5,903 bases of DNA from JAQVUB01 sp033809415 (GCA_033809415.1 JAPXLT010000226.1:1-5903); one strand, 5' to 3'. Shown: positions 1-5,671, counted from the first letter of the stretch. Made by a program: numbers and translations. The notes: generated by a model not told the origin, from the sequence alone.

Positions 1-15
1 GGTGAAGGGGGCGGG

Positions 16-105
16 GTGTCCGACCTGTCTGACTTGTCCGACTTGTCCGACTTGTCCGACTTGTCCGACTTGTCCGACTTGTCCGACCCGTCCGACTTGT
101 CTGAC
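16..105. repeat. 9-bp tandem array 1, ten units, consensus TTGTCCGAC
   Basis: Ten contiguous 9-bp units without spacers. Units 3 to 8 (34-87) are six identical copies of TTGTCCGAC. The edge units are variants: GTGTCCGAC (16-24), CTGTCTGAC (25-33), CCGTCCGAC (88-96) and TTGTCTGAC (97-105). A G-rich run (GGGGGCGGGG, 7-16) abuts the left end, and the right end stops 12 bp before the stop codon of the leftward alpha-galactosidase gene. Each unit contains the near-palindrome GTC-C-GAC. Because the unit is a multiple of three, all frames stay open and produce a false Ser-Asp-Leu repeat protein, so I do not call it coding. It resembles array 2 (2601-2843). The identical inner units suggest recent slippage expansion. 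Function unknown. Confidence 0.95.
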
Positions 106-108
106 GGG
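87..108. terminator. Possible hairpin at the alpha-galactosidase 3' end
   Basis: CCCGTC (87-92) and GACGGG (103-108) form a perfect 6-bp inverted repeat around a 10-base loop. GAC/GTC inside the loop can extend it after one mismatch. It lies about 10 nt beyond the stop codon of the leftward gene. It is formed by the two right-hand variant repeat units plus the adjoining GGG; the regular units cannot make it. No U-tract follows on either strand, so intrinsic termination is unproven. It could instead be an RNA 3'-end stabiliser or chance. Confidence 0.3.
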
Positions 109-117
109 TACATATAT

Positions 118-1740
118 TTAGCGGAACCCTCTTCCGCCCAGTGGGATGCATCCAGCCGGGCATTCTTCGCCGGCAGGTCCTGTGGCGGTGCATCCCGGCA
201 GGCGCAAAGGCGCCGGGGAGAGATTGAGGATATGATGCTTCCGGGCCGTGTTGTCCATGGCCATCTCCAGGCGCTTTTCGTCGTTGAGGATGATGATCTG
301 TTCCTCATCCGTGCGCACACTGATATAACTGACCGCTGACTGCTGATATTGAACATGCCAGGTGCCTGTCTTGAAGGTCTCGAGATGGTCGCGATAAAAT
401 TGCAGCCAGTTGCGAATGATACGGCTCTCGAGATCGGACAAAGTCGTCATTTCCATCGAAAGCATGGGGACGCCTGCCAGAGAGGCAATCATGTGACGGG
501 CGATGTTCACCGCGCTTTCCTGCGGATGCCAGTAGACAGGGTCCGCATGCACTGGCACCCGGTCGCCAAGTCCAATCCGGATTTGTGCCAGGCGCTGAAA
601 ATTATCCAGGAAGTCAAAGGGGACATCCCCCGCCCGGAATTGAGTCGCATAGGGCAGCATGCCCGGAGTGGCGTAACTCTGACGGAATTCAATCAGGGCA
701 TCGGAGCGAATATTGCGGATGGCAGCACTGAGGCGGGCAATGAAATCAAGGGTGGCGCGCCCGCGGGGCTGCTCCAAATTGGGAAAATACTGGTCAAGGA
801 AATCGATCTTCAGACCATCGATGGGATACTTTTCCAGCAGCGACGCGATCATCTTCAGCAATCGCTCCGCCTCCTTGCGTTTCTGGACATTGAGCAAGTG
901 GTATCCTTCGAGGTACTTTTCATCGGTGGCGGATTTCAGCTCCTCGTAGATCTTGCTGCGGTCACCAATCAGGAAAGGAGCAACCCAGAGGAGATAGCGC
1001 AAACCCATTTTCTGCACCCGGCGGACGTGAGCAATGAAATCCGGGAATTTGCCTGGGGCTACTTCCCAGTTGCCAATGTTTTCATACCAGGTAGTGATTG
1101 TTTCCGGCGAGACTCGCTTCATTTGCTCGAAGCACCACCCGTCGTCAATGATCAGTGTGGAAAAGCCAAGTTCCGCAGCAATGGCCGCATTTTTTTCCAC
1201 CCAGTCGCTGGTGACTGCCGCATGAACTGCGTACCAGGTGCAGTAGACCGGCTCCCAGGCCGCCGCCGGGAAATTCTGTTCGGGTATATCGAGCTTTTTG
1301 CGGTAGTCTGCCAGGCAGCGTGTCCAGGGCTGATCACGGCAATCCAGGATCAAGCAGAACTCTTCCGTCTCTTCACAGATCGAGACGCTGATGGTCAGGT
1401 CATAAGTGCACCGTTCCTGGTTCATGCGAGCCAGAATCCGGCAGTCGTCAATCAAGTTGTTTAGCGCGATGCTGGCGCGGTTCTGCTGTGCGATATTGAA
1501 AAAACTCAGAAAAGGAAAATTTCTCTGCGCGGCCGAAGTCGTTTCAATCGTCCAGAAAATTTTGCTCGAGGGGACGCGGCTATCCGGAGTCCAGTATCTA
1601 TGGAAATCAAGGATTGGCAGGGAAAAACGGATTTGCAGCATTCCGCTTTTGCGCACTGGCAAAACAGGAATTTGCAAGTATTCGCCGGATACGTCCAAAG
1701 TCTGGTATTCTTTAGAATTAAAGGAAAAAGTGATTTTCAT
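118..1740 (-). CDS. GH36-like alpha-galactosidase (clan GH-D), cytoplasmic
   Basis: A 540-residue protein expected to hydrolyse terminal alpha-galactosyl residues from oligosaccharides with retention of configuration. The central (beta/alpha)8 barrel is recognisable. It shows a Trp-containing strand near 166-171 (YCTWYA), IIDDGW at 197-202, then NWEVAPGKFPDF at 223-235 and a GL-RYLLWVAP stretch near 246-255. GLKIDF at 309-314 places the catalytic nucleophile at Asp313. RAGD at 369-372 gives Asp372 as the likely acid/base. About 150 N-terminal residues form a shortened beta domain, and a short beta domain with a Cys-containing tail (Cys517, 527, 531) closes the protein. It is shorter than the classical ~700-residue bacterial GH36 enzymes. 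There is no signal peptide or membrane segment. The ATG at 1740 is chosen because an in-frame stop lies directly upstream (1744-1746). No strong Shine-Dalgarno is visible before it. Exact substrate (galactosyl versus another clan GH-D sugar) is not settled by sequence. Confidence 0.87.
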   Translation of the reverse strand: MKITFSFNSKEYQTLDVSGEYLQIPVLPVRKSGMLQIRFSLPILDFHRYWTPDSRVPSSKIFWTIETTSAAQRNFPFLSFFNIAQQNRASIALNNLIDDCRILARMNQERCTYDLTISVSICEETEEFCLILDCRDQPWTRCLADYRKKLDIPEQNFPAAAWEPVYCTWYAVHAAVTSDWVEKNAAIAAELGFSTLIIDDGWCFEQMKRVSPETITTWYENIGNWEVAPGKFPDFIAHVRRVQKMGLRYLLWVAPFLIGDRSKIYEELKSATDEKYLEGYHLLNVQKRKEAERLLKMIASLLEKYPIDGLKIDFLDQYFPNLEQPRGRATLDFIARLSAAIRNIRSDALIEFRQSYATPGMLPYATQFRAGDVPFDFLDNFQRLAQIRIGLGDRVPVHADPVYWHPQESAVNIARHMIASLAGVPMLSMEMTTLSDLESRIIRNWLQFYRDHLETFKTGTWHVQYQQSAVSYISVRTDEEQIIILNDEKRLEMAMDNTARKHHILNLSPAPLRLPGCTATGPAGEECPAGCIPLGGRGFR

Positions 1741-1767
1741 GTGTTACATTCTCGTTGTGCTTGTTGA

Positions 1768-1779
1768 AATCAATTGATT
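1768..1779. promoter_or_regulatory. 12-bp perfect palindrome in the divergent intergenic gap (operator candidate)
   Basis: AATCAATTGATT is its own reverse complement. It sits in the 70-bp gap between the leftward alpha-galactosidase start and the rightward ORF start. A divergent promoter region is where a shared operator is expected, but no good -35/-10 pair was found on either strand. About one such 12-mer is expected by chance in a window of this size, so only its position makes it notable. Confidence 0.3.
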
Positions 1780-1796
1780 GACAGTGCCTTTGGCAG

Positions 1797-1804
1797 AAAA
1801 GGAG
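1797..1804 (+). promoter_or_regulatory. Shine-Dalgarno deciding the start of the 1811 ORF
   Basis: AAAAGGAG lies 6 nt before ATG 1811. It favours that ATG over the in-frame TTG at 1778, which has no comparable site. It is also the main evidence that this ORF is translated at all. Confidence 0.45.
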
Positions 1805-1810
1805 CGGAAG

Positions 1811-2452
1811 ATGGCTGGAAGAATCCAAAAGAATCTGGAAATCGTGCTTCTGGGGCTTGAAATTCCGTCATTGCGCGGAAAGAAACATTCCACCCACATC
1901 TTGCAGTCCACATTGATCTGGCCCCGTTGCGGGATTGCCCAGAAAAATTGCGAAAAGCAATTGGAGCTGGAAGGCGGGAAGCTCGACCTGAAAAATGCAG
2001 GCTGGTGCAGGCAAATCCTCTTCAAGGAAGTCGTTGAAAGCCTGTTTGGCCTGGAAATGAAACTGACGGCCTCGTTGAGCCAATCCGAACTGGCGAGCTT
2101 CGGACGCTTCATCGTCGGAAGGGTTCTGGATATCGGCGCCGATGAAGTCGAGGACCGCATCCCCGGCGGAGAACTGGCCAGCCTGCCACTCGTTTACTTT
2201 AGCAAGAACCTGCTGAAAAGCAAGCCGACGGAAGTGATTGTCAGCGGATTTCTTGACCTCTCCATAGAACAGTTCGTGGAGGGACAGATTATCGAGCTGG
2301 AATTGCCCCTGGTCTCCCAACGCGACCTAGTCCGGCAACAACGCATCGGCGGCAATCGAGGGCAAGTCAAGTATACCAGAAAAAAACTGCTCGATAAAGG
2401 CGAACCGGACGGAATCGCCCGCATCGCATGCCGGGTGCTGGAAACAAAGTAG
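1811..2452 (+). CDS. Hypothetical protein of 213 residues, family not recognised
   Basis: I do not recognise this protein. In its favour: a strong ribosome binding site 6 nt before ATG 1811, an uninterrupted frame to TAG at 2450-2452, and codons typical of the neighbouring genes (many CTG, ATC, GAA, GGC). The product has no signal peptide or membrane segment. It is fairly rich in Leu, Glu, Gly and Lys, with alternating hydrophobic stretches near residues 70-120 and 150-185 that would suit beta strands, and it ends in a basic segment. Four Cys are scattered without a clear metal motif. Against it: the codon-complementary minus frame is also open from 1868 to 2320 and, apart from a single TAG at 2327-2329, up to 2545. 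That frame is Phe/Gln-rich, as expected of a shadow. The gene is divergent from the alpha-galactosidase and lies upstream of the repeat region. A decayed gene or a non-coding stretch remains possible. Confidence 0.4.
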   Translation: MAGRIQKNLEIVLLGLEIPSLRGKKHSTHILQSTLIWPRCGIAQKNCEKQLELEGGKLDLKNAGWCRQILFKEVVESLFGLEMKLTASLSQSELASFGRFIVGRVLDIGADEVEDRIPGGELASLPLVYFSKNLLKSKPTEVIVSGFLDLSIEQFVEGQIIELELPLVSQRDLVRQQRIGGNRGQVKYTRKKLLDKGEPDGIARIACRVLETK

Positions 2453-2461
2453 TTTTTTGTC

Positions 2462-2488
2462 CACGGAAAGCACGGAAAGCGCGGAAAA
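2462..2488. repeat. Short 9-bp-period repeat, CACGGAAAG x3
   Basis: CACGGAAAG (2462-2470), CACGGAAAG (2471-2479) and the variant CGCGGAAAA (2480-2488) lie in tandem just after the 1811 ORF, behind a T-run. The junction reads GTCCAC (2458-2463), the core hexamer of array 2. The purine-rich A/C/G unit differs from the pyrimidine-rich arrays but has the same 9-bp period. Confidence 0.7.
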
Positions 2489-2542
2489 TCTATAGGGTCG
2501 CTGCTTCGGCGGATGAGATTGCATGCAGTTTAAAAAGTAGTG

Positions 2543-2557
2543 CAACCGTCCCGGTTG
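2543..2557 (+). terminator. Weak hairpin, possible terminator of the 1811 ORF
   Basis: CAACCG (2543-2548) and CGGTTG (2552-2557) form a perfect 6-bp stem with a TCC loop. G-T pairs outside it could lengthen the stem. It is followed by GATTATTCT, not a true U-tract, and lies about 90 nt after the stop codon. It may stop rightward transcription before array 2, but it is a weak candidate. The rest of 2489-2575 shows nothing else I can name. Confidence 0.25.
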
Positions 2558-2576
2558 TGATTATTCTGACTGTTGT

Positions 2577-2589
2577 GGGGTGCGGGGGG
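2577..2589. repeat. G-rich left boundary of array 2
   Basis: GGGGTGCGGGGGG. Its first 11 bases are the exact reverse complement of CCCCGCACCCC in the 7-bp repeat right of the array (2849-2859 and 2856-2866). Array 2 is therefore bracketed by an 11-bp inverted repeat. The left edge of array 1 has a comparable G-run (7-16). Confidence 0.7.
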
Positions 2590-2600
2590 ATGTCCTTGCC

Positions 2601-2843
2601 CTGTCCACACCGTCCACACCGTCCACCCTGTCCACACCGTCCACCCTGTCCACACCGTCCACCCTGTCCACACCGTCCACCCTGTCCACACCGTCCACCC
2701 TGTCCACACCGTCCACACCGTCCACACCGTCCACCCTGTCCACACCGTCCACCCTGTCCACACCGTCCACACCGTCCACACCGTCCACCCTGTCCACACC
2801 GTCCACACCGTCCACACTGTCCACACTGTCCACCACGTCTGAC
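2601..2843. repeat. 9-bp tandem array 2, 27 units, consensus CYGTCCACM
   Basis: Twenty-seven contiguous 9-bp units without spacers: ten CTGTCCACA, seven CCGTCCACA, eight CCGTCCACC, one CTGTCCACC (2826-2834) and a final divergent ACGTCTGAC (2835-2843). Shifting the phase shows that GTCCAC is invariant through unit 26. Nearly all variation is in the 3-nt joiner, mainly ACC or CCT, with ACT near the right end. The last unit has the GTCTGAC form that also ends array 1. All six frames are open through it because 9 is divisible by 3, giving false Val-His-Thr/Pro, Trp-Thr-Val and similar repeats. None has a ribosome binding site or a convincing non-repeat domain, so it is treated as non-coding DNA between two genes. 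Confidence 0.96.
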
Positions 2844-2870
2844 CCGCACCCCGCACCCCGCACCCCGCAC
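2843..2870 (-). repeat. 7-bp C-rich tandem repeat forming a minus-strand G-quadruplex motif
   Basis: About four tandem copies of CCGCACC follow array 2. On the minus strand this gives four G-tracts (one of three and three of four guanines, covering 2843-2866) separated by 3-base TGC loops, which fits the canonical G3+N1-7 quadruplex rule. The plus strand is the matching C-rich, i-motif-capable strand. It lies about 60 bp upstream of the predicted -35 box of the GntR-GH38 gene. Whether it folds in the cell or affects transcription is not shown. Confidence 0.85.
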
Positions 2871-2900
2871 TACAGAAGACCCATTACCCACTTATTTTCA

Positions 2901-2940
2901 TCTTGTATTTTTTTTTATTATTTTGTATTTGAATTTATTA
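2901..2940. repeat. 20-bp imperfect tandem duplication in the AT-rich upstream tract
   Basis: 2901-2920 and 2921-2940 are two 20-bp copies identical at 16 of 20 positions. Both contain TTGTATTT and end in TTTATTA. They lie within a strongly AT-rich stretch (about 2890-2962), in sharp contrast to the C-rich repeats just before it. The tract may act as an UP-element, an easily melted segment or a bent-DNA site for the promoter beside it. Confidence 0.6.
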
Positions 2941-2956
2941 TTTTCCTGTTTATATT
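2929..2956 (+). promoter_or_regulatory. Predicted sigma-70 promoter of the GntR-GH38 gene
   Basis: TTGAAT (2929-2934, 4 of 6 matches to the -35 consensus), a 16-bp spacer and TATATT (2951-2956, 5 of 6 to the -10) lie in the AT-rich tract. Transcription would start near 2963, giving a leader of about 27 nt with the ribosome binding site. GTTTATAT (2948-2955) overlapping the -10 differs by one base from the GTnTAnAC pattern described for HutC-type GntR operators. This is only a hint of autoregulation. Confidence 0.45.
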
Positions 2957-2975
2957 GAGTTTTTGACAGATCATG

Positions 2976-2981
2976 AAAGGA
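2976..2981 (+). promoter_or_regulatory. Shine-Dalgarno deciding the GntR-GH38 start
   Basis: AAAGGA ends 8 nt before ATG 2990 and supports it over the in-frame TTG at 2963. The TTG would add nine residues outside the GntR fold and coincides with the predicted transcription start. Confidence 0.6.
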
Positions 2982-2989
2982 TTTTCACA

Positions 2990-5671
2990 ATGGCGTTAAA
3001 AGGCAGTCCGACAAAGAAGCAGCAGGTGATTGACGCGATCCTGGAGAATATTCGTTCCGGCGCGATATCTCCTGGCGATCGTTTGGCGAAAGTTCGTGAC
3101 ATGTCCCGGCATTTCAAGGTCAGCTTGTGCGTGATTCAGAATGCCTTGAAGGAGCTGGTGACTGACGGTTTCATCGAGTGTCGCGGCGCCAGCGGCTTTT
3201 TTGTTCTGCCCAACCAGAATCAGGCTCAGGCAAAAAATGAGGTTGCAGCAGATTGCGCGGCACGTTCGCCTCTGCCGGGAAAGATGTTCTTGAGTTGTCT
3301 TCATCATTCGGACCTGATTTGGAACCGCACTTTTGGCGAGTATGCGCAAGTCCGCGAGGAGCAGATTGACCGGGTGCGGACTTATTTTGCCAAATATCCG
3401 GATTTTCACTTTCATTTTGACCAGGCCGAGGTCGTCCGGGTCTATCTCGAACAGCACCCGGAGGCTTTGCCGGAGTTCTGCAAATATGTGAAGGAGGGGC
3501 GCCTCGAGATGCTGGGAGGGATGGCGATCCCGGATTTGAACTTGTGCCAGGGGGAATCCCTGCTGCGCAATCTGCTGATGGGCAGAGACTGGTATGAACG
3601 GCATTTCGGCGTTGTTCCTGAGATTGGCGGGATGATGGATGCTTTCGGGATGTCTTCCCAATTGCCGCAGATTTTACAATTGGCCGGTTATCGCTATCTG
3701 GTGCCCGGGCGCATGCCGAATCTTGATTCCTCGATTGATGCCAACCGTCCATTCTTGTGGCAGGGTCTGGATGGCAGCCGGGTCGTGGTGGCCAACAGCG
3801 CTGCCTGCGTCGCCCATCAGGGCTATGTCACCAACGTGCCGGTCATTTATCCGCCGTCAGTGCGCCTGGGGCAGACAGTGGCCGACCTGAAACAACTCGA
3901 AGGCGACGCCCTGGTTTTTTATTTCACCGAACTCGGAGTTCTCGAGGAAGATTTGTTCTGGATCATCGAAGTGGCCAACCGCCAGGGCGGCCGTCCGGTG
4001 ACTTTCGGTCGAGTCGCAGATTTCATGGCACGCATCGATCCCAGTACCCTGCCGTTGTTCTGCGGGGAAATGAATCCCGTTTTCAGCGGCTGCTACACCA
4101 CCCGCATCACTGTCAAGCAGGGCGTGCGCAAAGCCGAACACCTGCTGTTCCAGGCGGAGGCGCTGGCGGCGCTCAGCCGCCGCAAGGTTGATTTCGAGCC
4201 GCTCTGGCACGAACTGATCCTGGCACAATTTCATGATGCCATTTGCGGTTGCCATACAGACAAGGCCAACCAGGAAATCCAGGAGAAAATTGATTTTGTA
4301 CAGAAAGAAAGCCAGGCAATCGCCGAACAAAGCCTGGATCAGCTTTCCGCAGGCCCGCTGACCGTCTTCAATCCTCATCCGCATCCTGGACTTTATCTGG
4401 TGGAGGCAGAACTGGATAAGGGGCAGGTGCCTGCCGGAGTCCCGGTGCAACGCCTGGGCGACCGCATCTTCTTCGAGGCGGAACTGCCGGCCTTGGGAGC
4501 AGCCGGATTCCAGTTGCAGAAGGAAAAATCTGACAGCTCCGGCAGCAAAGTCCTAAAGGGAGTCACCAGCATTACCACGCCATACTTCCAGGCGGATTTC
4601 AAAGATGGCCGCGCGGAGATCGTCGATCTCCAGTCCGAACGGAATATTTTCGGCAGCAATTTCGGCGAGATTCTCTTCCGCTGGGACAATGGTTCGATGT
4701 GGACGGAGAGTTTCATGAATGAACCCTGCGGCTCGGAGTGCCAGGATGAGGAACTCGTCGAAATCAGCGAAGGCCCTCTTTTCTTCCAGGTGGTGACTGC
4801 CGGGCGGGTGCGCCCGGGGCGCAAGCCGATATCCGGCAATCATGGCGACTACTGGACAGGCTTTGGTTCACTGGCCTTCCGCAAAGAATTCCTTTTCCCA
4901 AAGCACCAGCCATACTTCCGGATGAATCTGCAAGTTGACTGGCAGGGCAAGAACACGAAAGTCGGCATCCGCTTCCCGGTATGCCTGGAACCGGCAAATG
5001 CGGTCGGAACGTATGCAGTCCCCTTCGGCAGCATGATTCGCAGACCCTACTTCGAAGTGCCCTGTGAGTATGCATCGACTGCGACTGCTTTGAACCGGAA
5101 GGATTATCAGCATGCTTCCGGAGATTGGCCGGCTCTCGATTGGGTCAATTACAGCGACAATCAAGGTGGGTTGAGCATTGCCAACACCGGCACCCCCGGG
5201 CATCAGCTGGTCGGCAAGAACATCCTGATCGCTTTGCTGCGCAGCGGCACCCGTTGCGCAGATGGCAGCATGTATCCACAGGAAGGCTCTTTCGAACAGG
5301 GAAGGCATAACTTCGCATTCGCATTCCAGGCGCATTCGCCCGCCGAACTAGGCAAGGCCGTGCAACTGGGGGCAATGCTGAACAGACCGCCCATTTGCCG
5401 GCAAACCAAGACCAAAGCAGTCAGCAAAAAATCCGCCAGCCTCTTGCGTTATAAGCAGTCCAATATCGCTCTTTCGGCAATCCACACATGTCCTGACGGC
5501 GGAATCCTCGTTCGCCTGTACGAAAGCATCGGACGCAGTGAACCGGCGCTCGAAATCAACACCAAATGCCAGGTCTTCGAGACTGATTGCAGGGGGAAGA
5601 ACGCCGTCCTCTTGCCAAGTAAAACCTTGTCTTTCAAACCTTTCGAGGTCAAAACCATCATTTTAAAATAA
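2990..5671 (+). CDS. GntR-type wHTH fused to GH38 alpha-mannosidase
   Basis: An 893-residue protein joining a DNA-binding regulator to a complete glycoside hydrolase in one frame. Residues 9-74 are a GntR winged helix-turn-helix (IRSGAISPGDRL, then VIQNALKELVTDGFIE and a G-FFV wing). A Gln/Ala-rich linker covers about 75-97. GH38 starts near 98. HSDLIW carries zinc ligands His106 and Asp108. MMDAFGMSSQLPQIL holds the nucleophile and zinc ligand Asp217. GCYTTRI near 367-373 and the following KAEHLL belong to the helical middle domain. QFHDAICG gives zinc ligand His415. From about 455 (TVFNP) the beta-rich C-terminal domains run to the end. By family knowledge GH38 enzymes are retaining, zinc-dependent alpha-mannosidases. 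No signal peptide, so cytoplasmic. I infer that it may bind DNA and be controlled by its mannoside substrate. The start is ATG 2990. The prepilin-like gene follows closely, probably in the same transcript. Linkage specificity is unknown. Confidence 0.9.
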   Translation: MALKGSPTKKQQVIDAILENIRSGAISPGDRLAKVRDMSRHFKVSLCVIQNALKELVTDGFIECRGASGFFVLPNQNQAQAKNEVAADCAARSPLPGKMFLSCLHHSDLIWNRTFGEYAQVREEQIDRVRTYFAKYPDFHFHFDQAEVVRVYLEQHPEALPEFCKYVKEGRLEMLGGMAIPDLNLCQGESLLRNLLMGRDWYERHFGVVPEIGGMMDAFGMSSQLPQILQLAGYRYLVPGRMPNLDSSIDANRPFLWQGLDGSRVVVANSAACVAHQGYVTNVPVIYPPSVRLGQTVADLKQLEGDALVFYFTELGVLEEDLFWIIEVANRQGGRPVTFGRVADFMARIDPSTLPLFCGEMNPVFSGCYTTRITVKQGVRKAEHLLFQAEALAALSRRKVDFEPLWHELILAQFHDAICGCHTDKANQEIQEKIDFVQKESQAIAEQSLDQLSAGPLTVFNPHPHPGLYLVEAELDKGQVPAGVPVQRLGDRIFFEAELPALGAAGFQLQKEKSDSSGSKVLKGVTSITTPYFQADFKDGRAEIVDLQSERNIFGSNFGEILFRWDNGSMWTESFMNEPCGSECQDEELVEISEGPLFFQVVTAGRVRPGRKPISGNHGDYWTGFGSLAFRKEFLFPKHQPYFRMNLQVDWQGKNTKVGIRFPVCLEPANAVGTYAVPFGSMIRRPYFEVPCEYASTATALNRKDYQHASGDWPALDWVNYSDNQGGLSIANTGTPGHQLVGKNILIALLRSGTRCADGSMYPQEGSFEQGRHNFAFAFQAHSPAELGKAVQLGAMLNRPPICRQTKTKAVSKKSASLLRYKQSNIALSAIHTCPDGGILVRLYESIGRSEPALEINTKCQVFETDCRGKNAVLLPSKTLSFKPFEVKTIILK

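Noticed and set aside
16..339. Plus-strand ORF beginning with a Ser-Asp-Leu repeat
   Set aside because: The repeat part is tandem 9-bp DNA open in every frame, and the rest is antisense to the well-supported alpha-galactosidase gene.
349..1464. Long plus-strand ORF of 371 codons
   Set aside because: It is the codon-complementary shadow of the GH36-like gene, whose catalytic motifs lie on the minus strand, and it shows no domain of its own.
1778..1783. Perfect TTGACA hexamer as a -35 box
   Set aside because: No -10-like sequence lies 16-18 bp downstream, where the Shine-Dalgarno and GC-rich start region are found.
2601..2843. CRISPR array
   Set aside because: The units are 9 bp with no unique spacers and no cas genes are present.
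2428..2966. Several overlapping ORFs on both strands across array 2 encoding Pro-His-Arg, Val-His-Thr, Trp-Thr-Val, Cys-Gly-Arg or Val-Asp repeats
   Set aside because: A 9-bp unit leaves all six frames open. No frame has a good ribosome site or a real non-repeat domain, and the joiner variation shows no frame preference.
2963..2968. Perfect TTGACA hexamer as a -35 box, and the overlapping TTG as the GntR-GH38 start
   Set aside because: There is no -10 at the right distance before the start codon. ATG 2990 has a proper Shine-Dalgarno and fits the GntR N-terminus.
2973..2999. Eight-codon leader peptide (MKGFSQWR) overlapping the GntR-GH38 start
   Set aside because: It has no ribosome binding site and no runs of regulatory codons, and is probably a chance short frame.
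3857..4450. Minus-strand ORF of 197 codons and similar minus ORFs inside the GH38 gene
   Set aside because: These are shadows of the strongly supported plus-strand gene and have no recognisable motifs.
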